Origin: Mesorhizobium_K marinum
GTDB lineage: Bacteria > Pseudomonadota > Alphaproteobacteria > Rhizobiales > Rhizobiaceae
Length of the DNA: 64,000 nt
Assembly (NCBI RefSeq): GCF_040813715.1
Contig: NZ_JBFOCH010000024.1
Strand: one strand, 5' to 3'
Positions within the stretch are counted from its first letter, which is position 1, and each line of letters opens with the position of its first letter. The position numbers and the translations under genes were made by a program. The notes under the pieces were generated by a model that saw nothing but the letters and a program-made list of their open reading frames with translations, ran no database searches and was not told the origin of the DNA. Shown in pieces: positions 1 through 8,912 of the stretch.

Positions 1-267
1 TGCGCCTGTAGCGGGTGTAGCCACCATAGCATGTCGATACGCGGTTTGCCGACTGGGTACGGCGGCGCGGCCCGGCTTTTCTCCTTGGCGGTGTCCGCCG
101 CCGGCGTCGGGCGATGAGGGGATGCCGCGCAGGGCACGCTCAGGCGGACGCGATCGGAAGCGTCCGCCGAGCTTGCTCCGGCGTCTCGTGCGGGCGGGGC
201 CGAAGGCTTGCGGCGTGCTGGAGGCGTGTCGAGGATCGCCCCGCGTCGCGCAACCCTTAGGCTGCGT
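1..267. other. Intergenic stretch with direct-repeat copy and hairpin
   Basis: I see no convincing gene here. Positions 25-56 hold one copy of a 32-bp sequence that recurs at 20446-20477. Positions 143-168 form a perfect 9-bp stem with an 8-nt loop. It lies downstream of the CoxG-like gene on the minus strand and could end its transcription, although no T-run follows it. Confidence 0.5.
25..56 (+). repeat. 32-bp direct repeat, left copy
   Basis: The 32 bases at 25-56 match 20446-20477 in the same orientation with one mismatch (T at 37, C at 20458). The two copies bracket the whole catabolic block. No integrase or transposase gene lies between them, so whether this is an attachment-type duplication is inference. 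Confidence 0.7.
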
Positions 268-735
268 TCACCGGTCGCCGGCCGAGAGGCCGGATACGCG
301 TTCGTTGAATGTCGAGAAGAACTGGCCTGCCAGCTTCTTGGAGGTCGACACGATCAGCCGGCTGCCGAGTTGCGCGATCTTGCCCCCGACATCGGCGCTG
401 GCCTTGTAGCGCAGGATCGTGGCGTCCGCTCCTTCCTCTTCCAGCATGACGTCCGCCCCGCCCTTGGCAAAGCCGGCGATGCCGCCCTTGCCTTCGCCGG
501 AGATCGTGTAGGAGGTCGGCGGGTTGATGTTGGACAGGGCGACCTCGCCGGCGAAACTCGCCTTGATCGGCCCGATCTTCAGCACGACGGTCGCCTTCAT
601 GCGATCGTCCGCTGTCTTCTCGAGCATCTCGCAGCCCGGGATCGACGCCTTCAGCATCTCGGGGTCGTTCAGGCTCGCCCACACGGCGGCGATGGGCGCC
701 GCGATGCGCTCCTCGCCCTCGATGACCAGGGACAT
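268..735 (-). CDS. CoxG-like SRPBCC-fold protein
   Basis: This 155-residue protein is of the CoxG (carbon monoxide dehydrogenase subunit G) family, small SRPBCC-fold proteins often encoded beside molybdenum hydroxylases. The family pattern is visible: an N-terminal strand, then AAPIAAVWASLNDPEMLKASIPGC, a Gly-rich GEGKGGIAGFAKGG loop, and a C-terminal helix with a GGKIAQLGSRL segment. In Oligotropha CoxG helps recruit CoxD to the membrane during cofactor maturation; here a similar accessory role for the hydroxylase at 6-9.8 kb is inferred. It ends the leftward unit headed by the aldehyde dehydrogenase (72-bp gap). The family call is firm and the role is not. Confidence 0.85.
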   Translation of the reverse strand: MSLVIEGEERIAAPIAAVWASLNDPEMLKASIPGCEMLEKTADDRMKATVVLKIGPIKASFAGEVALSNINPPTSYTISGEGKGGIAGFAKGGADVMLEEEGADATILRYKASADVGGKIAQLGSRLIVSTSKKLAGQFFSTFNERVSGLSAGDR

Positions 736-807
736 TCTAGCTCCTCTCAGTGGATTGGTGGATCGGACGTTCGGTGCCGCCTGCCGGGCGGCCGGCGGCG
801 ACCGACG

Positions 808-2262
808 TCAAGCCAGCGGGTGGTGGATGCAGATGTTCTTCGTCTGCTGGTAGGCGGCCAGCGCCTCAAGGCCCTTCTCTCGGCCGTAGCCCGAGAGTTT
901 GTAGCCGCCGAACGGGAACTCGACGTCCAGGCCCACGCCGAAGGCGTTAATCCACACCTGGCCGACGCGCAGCCTGGAACCGATGCCCAGCGCCTTGTCG
1001 ATGTTGCTGGTGTGGATGCCGGCTACGAGGCCGAACGGCGAGTCGTTGGCGCCGTCGACAGCCTCGTGGACGTCGTCGAACGGGATCACGGTGAGGATCG
1101 GGCCGAAGATCTCCTCGCGGGCGATCCTCGCCTGGTTGGTGGCGCCGACCACAAGGCCGGGGCGCACGAAGGCGCCCCTCGCGAGCCCGGGATCGGACGG
1201 CAGGTCGGCGCCGAGGAGCAACTCGCCCTCGGACTTGGCCAGTTCGTAGTAGCGCTCGACGTCACCCCTATGCGCGGCGCTGATGAGCGGACCCATGTCG
1301 GGGTCGTCGATGCCGGCGCCGAGCTTCATCGCGCTGATGCGCGCGTGCAGCCGCTCGACCACGGTGTCGTGGATGGACCGCTCGACGAACAGGCGGGTGC
1401 CAGCGTTGCAGACCTGGCCGCAATGGGTCAGGAAGCCGCCCGCGACGATCGGGAGAGCGCGGTCGAGATCGGCGTCGGCGAGCAGGATCTGCGGCGACTT
1501 TCCACCGAGTTCCATGTTGCAGGGCACTGCATGCGACGCCGCCGCCACAAGCACGCGCTCGCCGGTCGGGACCGAGCCGGTGAACGTGATCTGGTCGACG
1601 CCGGGGTGACGGGCAAGCAGGTCGCCGGCGAACGAGCCGCGGCCGTTGACCAGGTTGACCAGCCCGTCGGGCAGGCCGGCCTCGCGGCAGATCTTGACGA
1701 ACTCGTAGGCGGTGACCGGCGTGTCGGCCGCCGGCTTGATGATGACCGCGCAGCCCGCGGCGAGCGCCGGCGCGACGCCGCGCGCTATGAGCTGGAAGGG
1801 GTAGTTCCACGGAATGATGTGGAGGCTCACGCCGATCGGTTCCTTGACGGTCCAGTCGGACCAGTCGGGGCCGAGCGGGATCGAGGCGCCGTGCAACTTG
1901 TCGGCGGCACCGCCGTAGAACTCGAAGAAGCGGGCAGAGCAGTCCACCTCCCAATAGGAATCGCGCAGGGGCTTGCCGCTGTCCTGGCTCTCCTTGGCCG
2001 CGATTTCCTCGCGGCGCTCGAGCATCAGTTCGCCGATGCGGTGCAGGACGCGACCGCGCTCGAAAGGACGCATGCGTCGCCAGGGGCCGTTGTCGAAGGC
2101 GTCGCGGGCTGCGGCCACGGCCATATCCACCTCGGCGGCGCCTGCGCGCGCGAACGTAGCGACCAGTGCGCCCGTTGCCGGATCGTGGGTTTCCCCTACG
2201 CCGTCGGAGCCTTCGTTCAGGATTTTGTCGCCGGCGACGATCGGAATGTGGGGCGTGGTCAT
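808..2262 (-). CDS. NAD(P)-dependent aldehyde dehydrogenase
   Basis: A 484-residue aldehyde dehydrogenase superfamily enzyme that oxidises an aldehyde to the acid with NAD(P)+. Visible motifs are IIPWNYPF, the cofactor-site FTGSVPTGERV, the general-base MELGGKSP, the catalytic cysteine in CGQVCNAGTRLF, and the C-terminal PFGGYKLSGYGREKG typical of betaine-aldehyde-type enzymes. I chose the ATG at 2262 because a GGAG lies six bases upstream; a longer frame to 2307 has no ribosome site. It is transcribed divergently from the SDR gene across an intergenic region holding a paired operator-like motif. The substrate is unknown and is presumably made by the neighbouring hydroxylase or TPP enzyme. 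Confidence 0.93.
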   Translation of the reverse strand: MTTPHIPIVAGDKILNEGSDGVGETHDPATGALVATFARAGAAEVDMAVAAARDAFDNGPWRRMRPFERGRVLHRIGELMLERREEIAAKESQDSGKPLRDSYWEVDCSARFFEFYGGAADKLHGASIPLGPDWSDWTVKEPIGVSLHIIPWNYPFQLIARGVAPALAAGCAVIIKPAADTPVTAYEFVKICREAGLPDGLVNLVNGRGSFAGDLLARHPGVDQITFTGSVPTGERVLVAAASHAVPCNMELGGKSPQILLADADLDRALPIVAGGFLTHCGQVCNAGTRLFVERSIHDTVVERLHARISAMKLGAGIDDPDMGPLISAAHRGDVERYYELAKSEGELLLGADLPSDPGLARGAFVRPGLVVGATNQARIAREEIFGPILTVIPFDDVHEAVDGANDSPFGLVAGIHTSNIDKALGIGSRLRVGQVWINAFGVGLDVEFPFGGYKLSGYGREKGLEALAAYQQTKNICIHHPLA

Positions 2263-2297
2263 CTGCATCTCCAGAGGATTGAGCGATAATGCAGATG

Positions 2298-2328
2298 TTG
2301 TATGCAAAACAAAAAAGATTGTCTACAT
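2298..2328. promoter_or_regulatory. Paired GntR-type operator, copy 1
   Basis: Two near-palindromes, TTGTATGCAA (2298-2307) and TTGTCTACAT (2319-2328), start 21 bp apart between the divergent aldehyde dehydrogenase and SDR genes. The same pair with the same spacing recurs at 9876-9906. FCD-subfamily GntR regulators commonly bind short TTGTANNCAA-like palindromes. The regulator at 5265-5948 is the obvious candidate, by inference. Confidence 0.55.
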
Positions 2329-2393
2329 GAATTGACAGAATGTTTACACGCTGGTAGCCAGATCGCAGTGAATGCAACGCGAGGCGAAGGCAC

Positions 2394-3182
2394 ATGCAGC
2401 TTGGTTTGGAACGGAAACGGGCGCTTGTGACCGCAGCGTCCCGCGGGTTGGGGCGCGCCTCCGCGCTTGCTCTGGCCGCGGAGGGCGCGGCCGTGGCCGT
2501 TGGTGGCCGCAATCCCGCCGTGATGGCCGATCTGGTGCGCGAACTGCAGGACGCCGGTGCCGCCTCGGCGGTCGCTGTGCGCATGGATCTGACCGAACGC
2601 GCGACGCTCAACCCCGCCGTGGAGGAAGCCGTGGCGGCGCTCGGCGGGCTCGATATCTTCGTCGGCAACACCGGCGGCCCGGAGGCGGGGCCTTTCCTCA
2701 GCGTTCCGCGGGAAAGCTGGGAGCAGGCCCTGAACGAGAGCCTGCTGCCGCTGGTCGACCTGTCCCACGCCGTGCTGCCGCACATGCAGGCCAACAAGTG
2801 GGGCCGCATCATCTTCGTAACCACCGTCGGCGTGAAGATGGTGCAGCCCAACATGGTGCTGTCGGATTCACTGCGGCTGGCTGTCGTAGGCCTCGCCAAG
2901 TCGCTGTCGATCGAGTTCGCGCAGGAGGGCATCATGGTCAACTGCCTGTGCCCCGGCCCTTTCGCCACCGACCGAATGGAGTACCTGGTCCAGTCGAGCA
3001 TGGAGCGCGACGGGCTCGGCCGGACCGAGGCGGAGTCGGTCTGGCTTCAGGAGGTGCCGGTCGGCAAGTTCGGCGATCCGGCAGATTTCGGCGCGATGGT
3101 CGCCATGCTGGCGTCGGAGCGCGCCGGCTTCATTACCGGCGCTGCCATTGCGCATGATGGAGGAAAATCCCGTGCTTACTAA
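2394..3182 (+). CDS. SDR-family protein with degenerate catalytic site
   Basis: A 262-residue Rossmann-fold short-chain dehydrogenase/reductase. The N-terminus reads ALVTAASRGLGRASALALA, the usual TGxxxGxG cofactor loop with the first Gly replaced by Ala. The NxxG strand is kept (FVGNTGG). The catalytic YxxxK is missing: where classical enzymes have YSAAK this protein has LSDSL (about residues 160-164). Such atypical members form a known BKR-like SDR subgroup with an imperfect tetrad. Its activity is therefore uncertain. The coding end overlaps the start of the TPP enzyme, implying translational coupling in one rightward operon with the cupin gene. Confidence 0.85.
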   Translation: MQLGLERKRALVTAASRGLGRASALALAAEGAAVAVGGRNPAVMADLVRELQDAGAASAVAVRMDLTERATLNPAVEEAVAALGGLDIFVGNTGGPEAGPFLSVPRESWEQALNESLLPLVDLSHAVLPHMQANKWGRIIFVTTVGVKMVQPNMVLSDSLRLAVVGLAKSLSIEFAQEGIMVNCLCPGPFATDRMEYLVQSSMERDGLGRTEAESVWLQEVPVGKFGDPADFGAMVAMLASERAGFITGAAIAHDGGKSRAY

Positions 3183-4827
3183 GTCCCAGTCCGGCGACGT
3201 CGAGACCATGGATGGAGGCGCCGCTATCGTCGCGTGGCTGAAGTCGGTCGGCGTAACGAACGTCTTCTCCGTCTCAGGCGGTCCGATCAACGCCATCTAC
3301 CGCGCCTGCACCCGGCAGGGGTTGCCGCTGATCCACACGCGCCACGAGGCCGCGGCCTGCTTCATGGCCGAGGCGCAGTCGCGCGTCACCGGCCGGGCGG
3401 GCGCGGCTGTGGTCACGCTGGGGCCGGGCGTCACCAACGCCGTCACCCCCGGCCTCGTCGCCATGCTCGCCGGGACGCCGATGATCATCGTCGGCGCGCA
3501 GGCGTCGACGAAGTCGGCCGAGCGCGGCGCCGGCATGGCCTACGACGTGCTGCCGATCATGAAGGGCGTCACCAAATGGGCGGCGCGCTGCACCGATCCA
3601 GACCGGCTGCAGGAATATCTCGACATGGCCTGGCGCAAAATGTGGGCGGGACGGCCAGGGCCGGTGTTCCTGGAGGTGCCGACCGACATCCTGTCGGCGC
3701 CGCTTCGCGCCGCGCCGGCAGGTGTGGCTCCGCCGATGCCGGGCCAGCCCGGCATCCTCGCGGCCGACGCCGAGGCGGCGCGCACGCTGCTCTCCGGCGC
3801 CAAGAAGCCGTTGCTGATCCTCGGCGACGAGTTGTTCTGGCATCGCTCCCCCCGCATCCTCGAGGCGGTTGAGAAGCACGGGCTGGCGTTTTCCACCCTG
3901 CGGCTTGCGCGTGGCATCGTCGACGAGCGGCACCCGCTGTGGACGGGGCCGGCCTACGCGCCCTGCAACGAGACCCTGCGCGGCGCGCTCAAGGACGCCG
4001 ACTGCATCGTCCTGCTCGGCCACCATTTCGAGTTCGATCTCGAATTCGGCGATAGCGTGGGTCCGCAGGCCAGGATCATCCAGGTGTGTTCCGACCAGGA
4101 ACTGCTGCATCGCAACAGGCGCGCCGACATCGACATCGCGGCGTCGCCCTGCGCGTTCATCGACCTGCTGACCGACATGCCGGCGCTCGGCGTCGCGGCG
4201 GGTTGGAGCGCTGGCCTGGCCGAGGCGTGGCGGAACGAACACGCGGCCCAGCTTGGCGACGGCGACGCAGCCGGAATGCATCCGATTGCCGCGGTCGACG
4301 CGGTCACGGCGGCAGCGCCGGAGAATACGATCTACGTGACTTCGCACGGCAATGTCGATTTCTGGGCGGACGCCAGGCTGCGCATTCCGGCGCCTGGTCG
4401 CTACCTGCGCGCCGGCCAGTCGGGCGCGCTGGGAGCCGAGGTCCCATATGGCGCCGGCGCCAGTTTTGCGGATCCGGAGGCGCCTGTGATCGTGTTCGTC
4501 GGCGATGGCGGCATCGGCTTCCACGTGTCCGAACTGGATACTGCGGAACGCTACGGCCGCGCCTTCATCGTGGTGGTGCTGGACGACGAGTGCTGGGGCG
4601 CGATCGCGCTGCCGCAGCAGATGAGCTTCGGCGAAACCTACGAGATGGGCCTGCCGCGTCGTGACTGGGGCAAAGTCGCCGAGGGGCTGGGCGGACGCGG
4701 CTACTTCGCGCGCGACGCGCAGGCGCTGGAGGAGGCCGTAGACGACGCCATCGCCAGCGGCAAGCCGGCCATCATCCAGGTGCCGGTGCGCAGTGTCATT
4801 AGCCCCTACATGACCTACATTTCCTGA
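3172..4827 (+). CDS. Thiamine-diphosphate-dependent enzyme (acetolactate synthase-like)
   Basis: A TPP enzyme of the acetolactate synthase/benzoylformate decarboxylase superfamily, about 551 residues. The catalytic glutamate sits in HTRHEAAACFMAEA of the N-terminal Pyr domain. The C-terminal PP domain has the metal/TPP motif beginning GDGGIGFHVSELDT and ending in a DDECWG segment. GTG at 3172 is preferred because GGAGGA lies eight bases upstream; ATGs at 3148/3151 are in frame but lack a site. It overlaps the SDR gene by 11 nt. The family splits or joins 2-oxo acids and aldehydes; the actual reaction here (decarboxylase, lyase or carboligase) cannot be read from the sequence. Confidence 0.88.
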   Translation: MLTKSQSGDVETMDGGAAIVAWLKSVGVTNVFSVSGGPINAIYRACTRQGLPLIHTRHEAAACFMAEAQSRVTGRAGAAVVTLGPGVTNAVTPGLVAMLAGTPMIIVGAQASTKSAERGAGMAYDVLPIMKGVTKWAARCTDPDRLQEYLDMAWRKMWAGRPGPVFLEVPTDILSAPLRAAPAGVAPPMPGQPGILAADAEAARTLLSGAKKPLLILGDELFWHRSPRILEAVEKHGLAFSTLRLARGIVDERHPLWTGPAYAPCNETLRGALKDADCIVLLGHHFEFDLEFGDSVGPQARIIQVCSDQELLHRNRRADIDIAASPCAFIDLLTDMPALGVAAGWSAGLAEAWRNEHAAQLGDGDAAGMHPIAAVDAVTAAAPENTIYVTSHGNVDFWADARLRIPAPGRYLRAGQSGALGAEVPYGAGASFADPEAPVIVFVGDGGIGFHVSELDTAERYGRAFIVVVLDDECWGAIALPQQMSFGETYEMGLPRRDWGKVAEGLGGRGYFARDAQALEEAVDDAIASGKPAIIQVPVRSVISPYMTYIS

Positions 4828-4847
4828 AGAAGCAGAGGCTCCGCGAC

Positions 4848-5180
4848 ATGAATATCTGGAAGAACGGGGCGGCGACCGGCGTGACGCCTCCGAACCACTT
4901 CGGCGGCCTGACCGTCCTCGACGTAGTGCCCTTCAAGGGCAGGAACTTCGCAATCCAGGTCTCCAAGGCGCCGAAGGGCGGCGGTGGAGAACTGCACCAC
5001 CACGACGACTGGTCGCAAACCTTCTATCTGGTGCGCGGCGAACTGACCTTCGATACGGGCAAGGAGCGTTTCACGCTGAAGGCCGGCGAGGCGGTCCTGT
5101 TCGAGCCGGGCGATCCCCACTACACGATCAACGAGGGCGACGCGGAAAGCGAGTACCTAGTGATCACGGTGCAGCACTAG
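4848..5180 (+). CDS. Cupin-domain protein
   Basis: A 110-residue single-domain cupin. The metal-binding motifs are visible: HHHDDW in strand C with the following Glu in YLVRGELTF, and the second motif FEPGDPHYTI. Length and architecture fit small cupins that act as isomerases, dioxygenases or sensors. It lies 20 bp after the TPP enzyme in the same operon and probably acts on the same metabolite. No specific function can be assigned. Confidence 0.85.
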   Translation: MNIWKNGAATGVTPPNHFGGLTVLDVVPFKGRNFAIQVSKAPKGGGGELHHHDDWSQTFYLVRGELTFDTGKERFTLKAGEAVLFEPGDPHYTINEGDAESEYLVITVQH

Positions 5181-5264
5181 GAATGTCCGCCGGCGCTCAT
5201 AGGCGCTTGCATCACGCAGGGTGAGAATGCATCTAACGGCATGAGGAGAATCCAGGAGAAGACG

Positions 5265-5948
5265 GTGAGCCAGGTCATCGAAGAAGGCAAGGAAGCCAAG
5301 CCGTCCGCCGACAATCTTATCCAGCTTCTCGAGGACGACATCCTCAATGCCGTCCTCCGCCCGGGCGAGCGCCTCGACGAGCAGTCGCTGGCGCGCCGCT
5401 TCGAGGTCTCGCGCACCCCGATCCGGGAGGCGCTGCGCCATCTCGCCTCGAGCGGTCTCGTCGAGATCAAGAAGAACCAGGGCGCGACGGTCCGGCGGCT
5501 TACCACCGGCGAACTGATCGAGATGTTCCAGGTGATGGCCGAGTATGAAGGCCTGTCGGCCAGGCTTTCGGCGCGCCGCATGAACAAGGACGACGTGGCC
5601 GAGATGCGCAAGCGTCACGAGGAGTGCGCGTTGATGGCCGAGGGCGAGGACTACGGCGGCTTCTACCAGGCCAACAACGTCTTCCACGACACCATCTTCC
5701 GCGGTTCGCGCAACGTCTATCTGCAGGTGGAGAGCCGCAAGCTGCGCAACCGGCTGAATGTATACCGACGCCACATAACGACGCCGCGCAGCATGGCGAA
5801 GTCGACCTACGAGCACGGCCGCATCGTCGAGGCGATCGCGGGCGGCGATGCAGTGCTGGCGCATGATCTCATGCGCGAGCATGTCGACCTGCTGGCCGGC
5901 GCCGCCGCCGACGTCCTGCTGGCGCTGGAAGTCGAAGGCATCGAATAG
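5265..5948 (+). CDS. GntR/FCD-family transcriptional regulator
   Basis: A FadR-subfamily GntR regulator. The N-terminal winged helix is clear (RPGERLDEQSLARRFEVSRT followed by PIREALRHL), and a C-terminal FCD effector domain follows, with His/Asp residues in the FHDTIFRGSRN and HGRIVEAI regions that normally hold a metal and an organic-acid ligand. The GTG at 5265 has AGGAGA just upstream; an ATG at 5241 is an alternative. It follows the cupin gene and ends at a strong hairpin terminator. It probably responds to the pathway substrate and binds the paired TTGTANNCAA-like sites at 2298 and 9876 (inference). Confidence 0.88.
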   Translation: MSQVIEEGKEAKPSADNLIQLLEDDILNAVLRPGERLDEQSLARRFEVSRTPIREALRHLASSGLVEIKKNQGATVRRLTTGELIEMFQVMAEYEGLSARLSARRMNKDDVAEMRKRHEECALMAEGEDYGGFYQANNVFHDTIFRGSRNVYLQVESRKLRNRLNVYRRHITTPRSMAKSTYEHGRIVEAIAGGDAVLAHDLMREHVDLLAGAAADVLLALEVEGIE

Positions 5949-6040
5949 CGGCACCTTTCGGGCGTGCCACCGTGTCGTGCGTGCGTCATGCTGGCCAGGA
6001 CGTGCGCAGTTCTTCCAGGATGGTCCGGACGTTGGTGAAG

Positions 6041-6066
6041 GCAGGCGGTTTCCCGCCTGCTCTTTT
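6041..6066 (+). terminator. Rho-independent terminator after GntR gene
   Basis: GCAGGCGG, a TTTC loop and CCGCCTGC form a perfect 8-bp stem followed by TCTTTT. It lies between the convergent GntR and CoxL-like genes, so it can end the rightward operon and perhaps the leftward one as well. Confidence 0.8.
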
Positions 6067-6073
6067 GTCGGGG

Positions 6074-8422
6074 TCAGGCCTCGGCGCGCTCGCGAATGTG
6101 GCGCGACAGCGCCCATAGAGCATTGGCGTTGAGCGGCGTGCTTTCGACGCCGACCTGCAGGGCGCTGGCGACTGCGTTTGCGATCGCGGCTGCGGGGCCG
6201 ATCGCCCCGCCTTCGCCCAGTCCCTTTGCGCCGAGCGGCGTCAGCGGGGTAGGCGTCTCGATGTGGTGCACCTCGATGTCCGGTATCTCCGGCGCGAGCG
6301 GCATCAGATAGTCGGCGAAGTTGGTCGTGAGGGGCTGGCATTCCGCATCGTAGATGAAGTGCTCGAACATCGCCGAGCCGATGCCCTGCACGACGCCGCC
6401 GCGCACCTGCCCGTCGACGACGAGCGGGTTGAGGATGGTGCCGCAGTCCTCGACCACCACGAAACGCAGCAGCTTCATCTTGCCGGTCTGGACGTCGATC
6501 TCGACGACGGCCGCATGCACGGCGTTGGAGTAGGTGCCGTCGCGCGGCCCGTCGACGCTCGCATGCGCCTCCAGCCCGGGGGTCATGCCGTCCGGAAGCC
6601 TATCGACGTTGCGCAGTGCGGCGCGCGCCAGCTTTCGGATCTCGATCCGGTTGCCGGGGTTGCCGCGCACGGAGGCCACGCCGTCCGCGAGCTCGATCTG
6701 GTCGGGCTTCGCCTGCAACAGGTGGGCGGCGATGGCGCGCAGCTTGTCGGCCAGCCTTGTCGCCGCGACATGCACCGCGCCGCCGCCCAGCGGACCGCCG
6801 CGGCTGCCCCAGGTGCCGACCGAATAGGGGGTTGTCAGCGTGTCGCCGTGGCGCACGTATACGTTCTCCGGTCGGATGCCGAGCGCGTCGGCGGCCACTT
6901 GCGCCATCGTCGTTTCCAGCCCCTGGCCGTGGTTCTGCAGGCCGAGATCGACTGTGGCTTCGCCGTCCGGCGACATGTCCACCCTCGCGGCGATGTAGCC
7001 GGTCTCGATCGGCACCCGGCGGCGGGTGAAGTCCGGCGTTCCGTGCGCAGTCTGCTCGATGAAGCAGGCCAGGCCGACGCCGATGCGCGTCGTGTCCGAT
7101 CCGCGCGACGCCTCAGCCGCGGCGATATCCTTTGCCAACAGCGTCTGCATCTGCTCGAGCGACTGCGCGTAGGAGCCTTCGTCGTAGGTGAAGCCGAGCA
7201 CGTTCTTGTAGGGGAACTGCCGGACGACGTTCTTCAGCCGCAGTTCGATCGGGTCCATGCCGAGTTCGACGGCGATGTCGTCCATCAGCCGCTCCTGCGA
7301 GAACACGGCGGACGGCCGGGCGACACCGCGATAGGTGCCGATCGGGCACTTGTTGGTCGCAACCGCCCTGAAAGTCGCCTCGTAGGCTTTGAGGTCGTAG
7401 GGCCCGGGCAGAACCTTGCCGACCATGCCGGGTTCGCCGGCGGAAGTGAACGGATAGGTCGAGTAGGCGCCGTTGTCGACCGTGATGTCCGCCTTCAGGC
7501 CGAGAACCCGGCCGTCGGCTGCGACGTAGGCTTCGAGCGTGTGCTCGTGGTCGCGGGCGTGGATCGAGGCGATCAAATGCTCTCGCCGGTCCTCGATCCA
7601 CTTGACCGGCCGTCCGGTTTTCATGGCGAGCCAGGCGACCAGGACCTCGTCGCCATAGACCTGACCCTTGACGCCGAAGCCGCCACCGACATCGGGCGCC
7701 ACGACCCTGATGCGCGATTCCGGGAGGTTCAGTTCCTCGGAGATGTAGGTGCGCACGAGATGCGGCATCTGGGTGGACGACCACACGGTCAGCACGCGGT
7801 CGCCCGGATTGTAGTGCGCGACGACGCCGCGGCATTCCATGGGCACGCCGGCCTGGCGCTGGGTGCGATAGGTACGTTTGACGACATGCGCGGCCTGCGC
7901 CCTTGCGGCCTCGAGGTCGCCTCCCTTCATCTGGCGCTGCACGATGACGTTGCCGGTCCACCCGTCGAACAGCGGAGGCAGCGCCGGATCGCGTGCCTGC
8001 TGCATCGTGCCGACCACCGGCAGCGGATCGTATTCCACAAGGACGTGCTCGGCCGCGTCCTCCGCCCGGTAGGCGTCTTCGGCCAGCACGACGGCGACCG
8101 GTTCGCCGACGAAGCGCACCCGGCCCTCGGCCAGCAATGGCTGCTCGGAGTACTGCATCTCCGGGTAGTCCTGGTGCGCCTTCATGGAGAGGCCGGCGGT
8201 ATCCTCGCCGGTGAACATCCAGGTCGCGTAGCCCAGGTCGCCGAGCGCGGACGAATCGACGCCGACGATGCGCGCATGCGCGATGTCGGCGCGCACGAAG
8301 GTGGCGTGCAGCATGTCGGGCAGGCGGATGTCGTCGATGTAGCGCGCCAGGCCCGAAAGCAGGCGGATGTCCTCGAACCGCTGTATGCGCGCGCCGATGT
8401 GCCTTGGCTGTTCGGCTTTCAT
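6074..8422 (-). CDS. Molybdenum hydroxylase large subunit (xanthine dehydrogenase/CoxL family)
   Basis: About 782 residues, the molybdopterin-cytosine-dinucleotide subunit of a xanthine-oxidase-family hydroxylase. It begins GARIQRFEDIRLLSG, the usual CoxL/aldehyde-oxidase start, and ends with the active-site glutamate motif GAKGLGEGGAIG. The Mo-site loop reads TYRGVARPSA rather than the AYxCSFR of genuine CO dehydrogenase, so it more likely hydroxylates an aldehyde or heterocycle. ATG 8422 lies one base after the small-subunit stop. Subunit order M-S-L is that of the classic cox operon. Substrate unknown. Confidence 0.92.
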   Translation of the reverse strand: MKAEQPRHIGARIQRFEDIRLLSGLARYIDDIRLPDMLHATFVRADIAHARIVGVDSSALGDLGYATWMFTGEDTAGLSMKAHQDYPEMQYSEQPLLAEGRVRFVGEPVAVVLAEDAYRAEDAAEHVLVEYDPLPVVGTMQQARDPALPPLFDGWTGNVIVQRQMKGGDLEAARAQAAHVVKRTYRTQRQAGVPMECRGVVAHYNPGDRVLTVWSSTQMPHLVRTYISEELNLPESRIRVVAPDVGGGFGVKGQVYGDEVLVAWLAMKTGRPVKWIEDRREHLIASIHARDHEHTLEAYVAADGRVLGLKADITVDNGAYSTYPFTSAGEPGMVGKVLPGPYDLKAYEATFRAVATNKCPIGTYRGVARPSAVFSQERLMDDIAVELGMDPIELRLKNVVRQFPYKNVLGFTYDEGSYAQSLEQMQTLLAKDIAAAEASRGSDTTRIGVGLACFIEQTAHGTPDFTRRRVPIETGYIAARVDMSPDGEATVDLGLQNHGQGLETTMAQVAADALGIRPENVYVRHGDTLTTPYSVGTWGSRGGPLGGGAVHVAATRLADKLRAIAAHLLQAKPDQIELADGVASVRGNPGNRIEIRKLARAALRNVDRLPDGMTPGLEAHASVDGPRDGTYSNAVHAAVVEIDVQTGKMKLLRFVVVEDCGTILNPLVVDGQVRGGVVQGIGSAMFEHFIYDAECQPLTTNFADYLMPLAPEIPDIEVHHIETPTPLTPLGAKGLGEGGAIGPAAAIANAVASALQVGVESTPLNANALWALSRHIRERAEA

Positions 8423-8423
8423 G

Positions 8424-8912
8424 TCATGCGTCCTTTCCAAGTCCGGCGCCGATCGCCTTGCGCACCGCGGCCACGATGCCGTGATAGCCGGTGCAGCGGC
8501 AGATGTTGCCGCTCATCGCTTCCCTGATCTCGCCGTCGTCGGGCATGCGCCGCTGCGCCACCATATCGTCGACGAACGGCGCCAGCGTCATGATGAAGCC
8601 CGGCGTGCAGTAGCCGCATTGCAGGCCGTGCTCGCTTCTGAAGGCCAGTTGCAGCGGGTGCTCCGCCAAGGCGCCACCCATGGCCTCCACAGTCGTGATC
8701 GTGGCGCCGTCGCACTGCACGGCGAAGGTGAGGCAGGAGAGGCGCGGCGTGCCGTCCAGATGAACCGTGCAGCAGCCGCACGCGCCGTGGGCGCAGCCGA
8801 TATGCACGCCGGAAAGACCGAACTCCTGCCGGAGCATATCGGCCAACAGGCGGCGCGGCTCGGCATCGACGGTCTTGTCGATGCCGTTCACGGTGAGGGT
8901 GATTTCGGTCAT
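8424..8912 (-). CDS. Molybdenum hydroxylase [2Fe-2S] subunit (CoxS-like)
   Basis: A 162-residue iron-sulfur subunit that passes electrons from the Mo site to FAD. The plant-type ferredoxin cluster ligands are in GCAHGACGCCTV, and the second cluster in the helical domain in CGYCTPGF and GNICRCTGYHG. Length is normal for the family. The ATG at 8912 overlaps the stop of the FAD subunit (ATGA), a sign of translational coupling. Confidence 0.94.
   Translation of the reverse strand: MTEITLTVNGIDKTVDAEPRRLLADMLRQEFGLSGVHIGCAHGACGCCTVHLDGTPRLSCLTFAVQCDGATITTVEAMGGALAEHPLQLAFRSEHGLQCGYCTPGFIMTLAPFVDDMVAQRRMPDDGEIREAMSGNICRCTGYHGIVAAVRKAIGAGLGKDA

Noticed and set aside
208..2289. Long plus-strand frame opposite the CoxG-like and aldehyde dehydrogenase genes
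   Set aside because: It is the antisense of two clear genes and has no recognisable domain.
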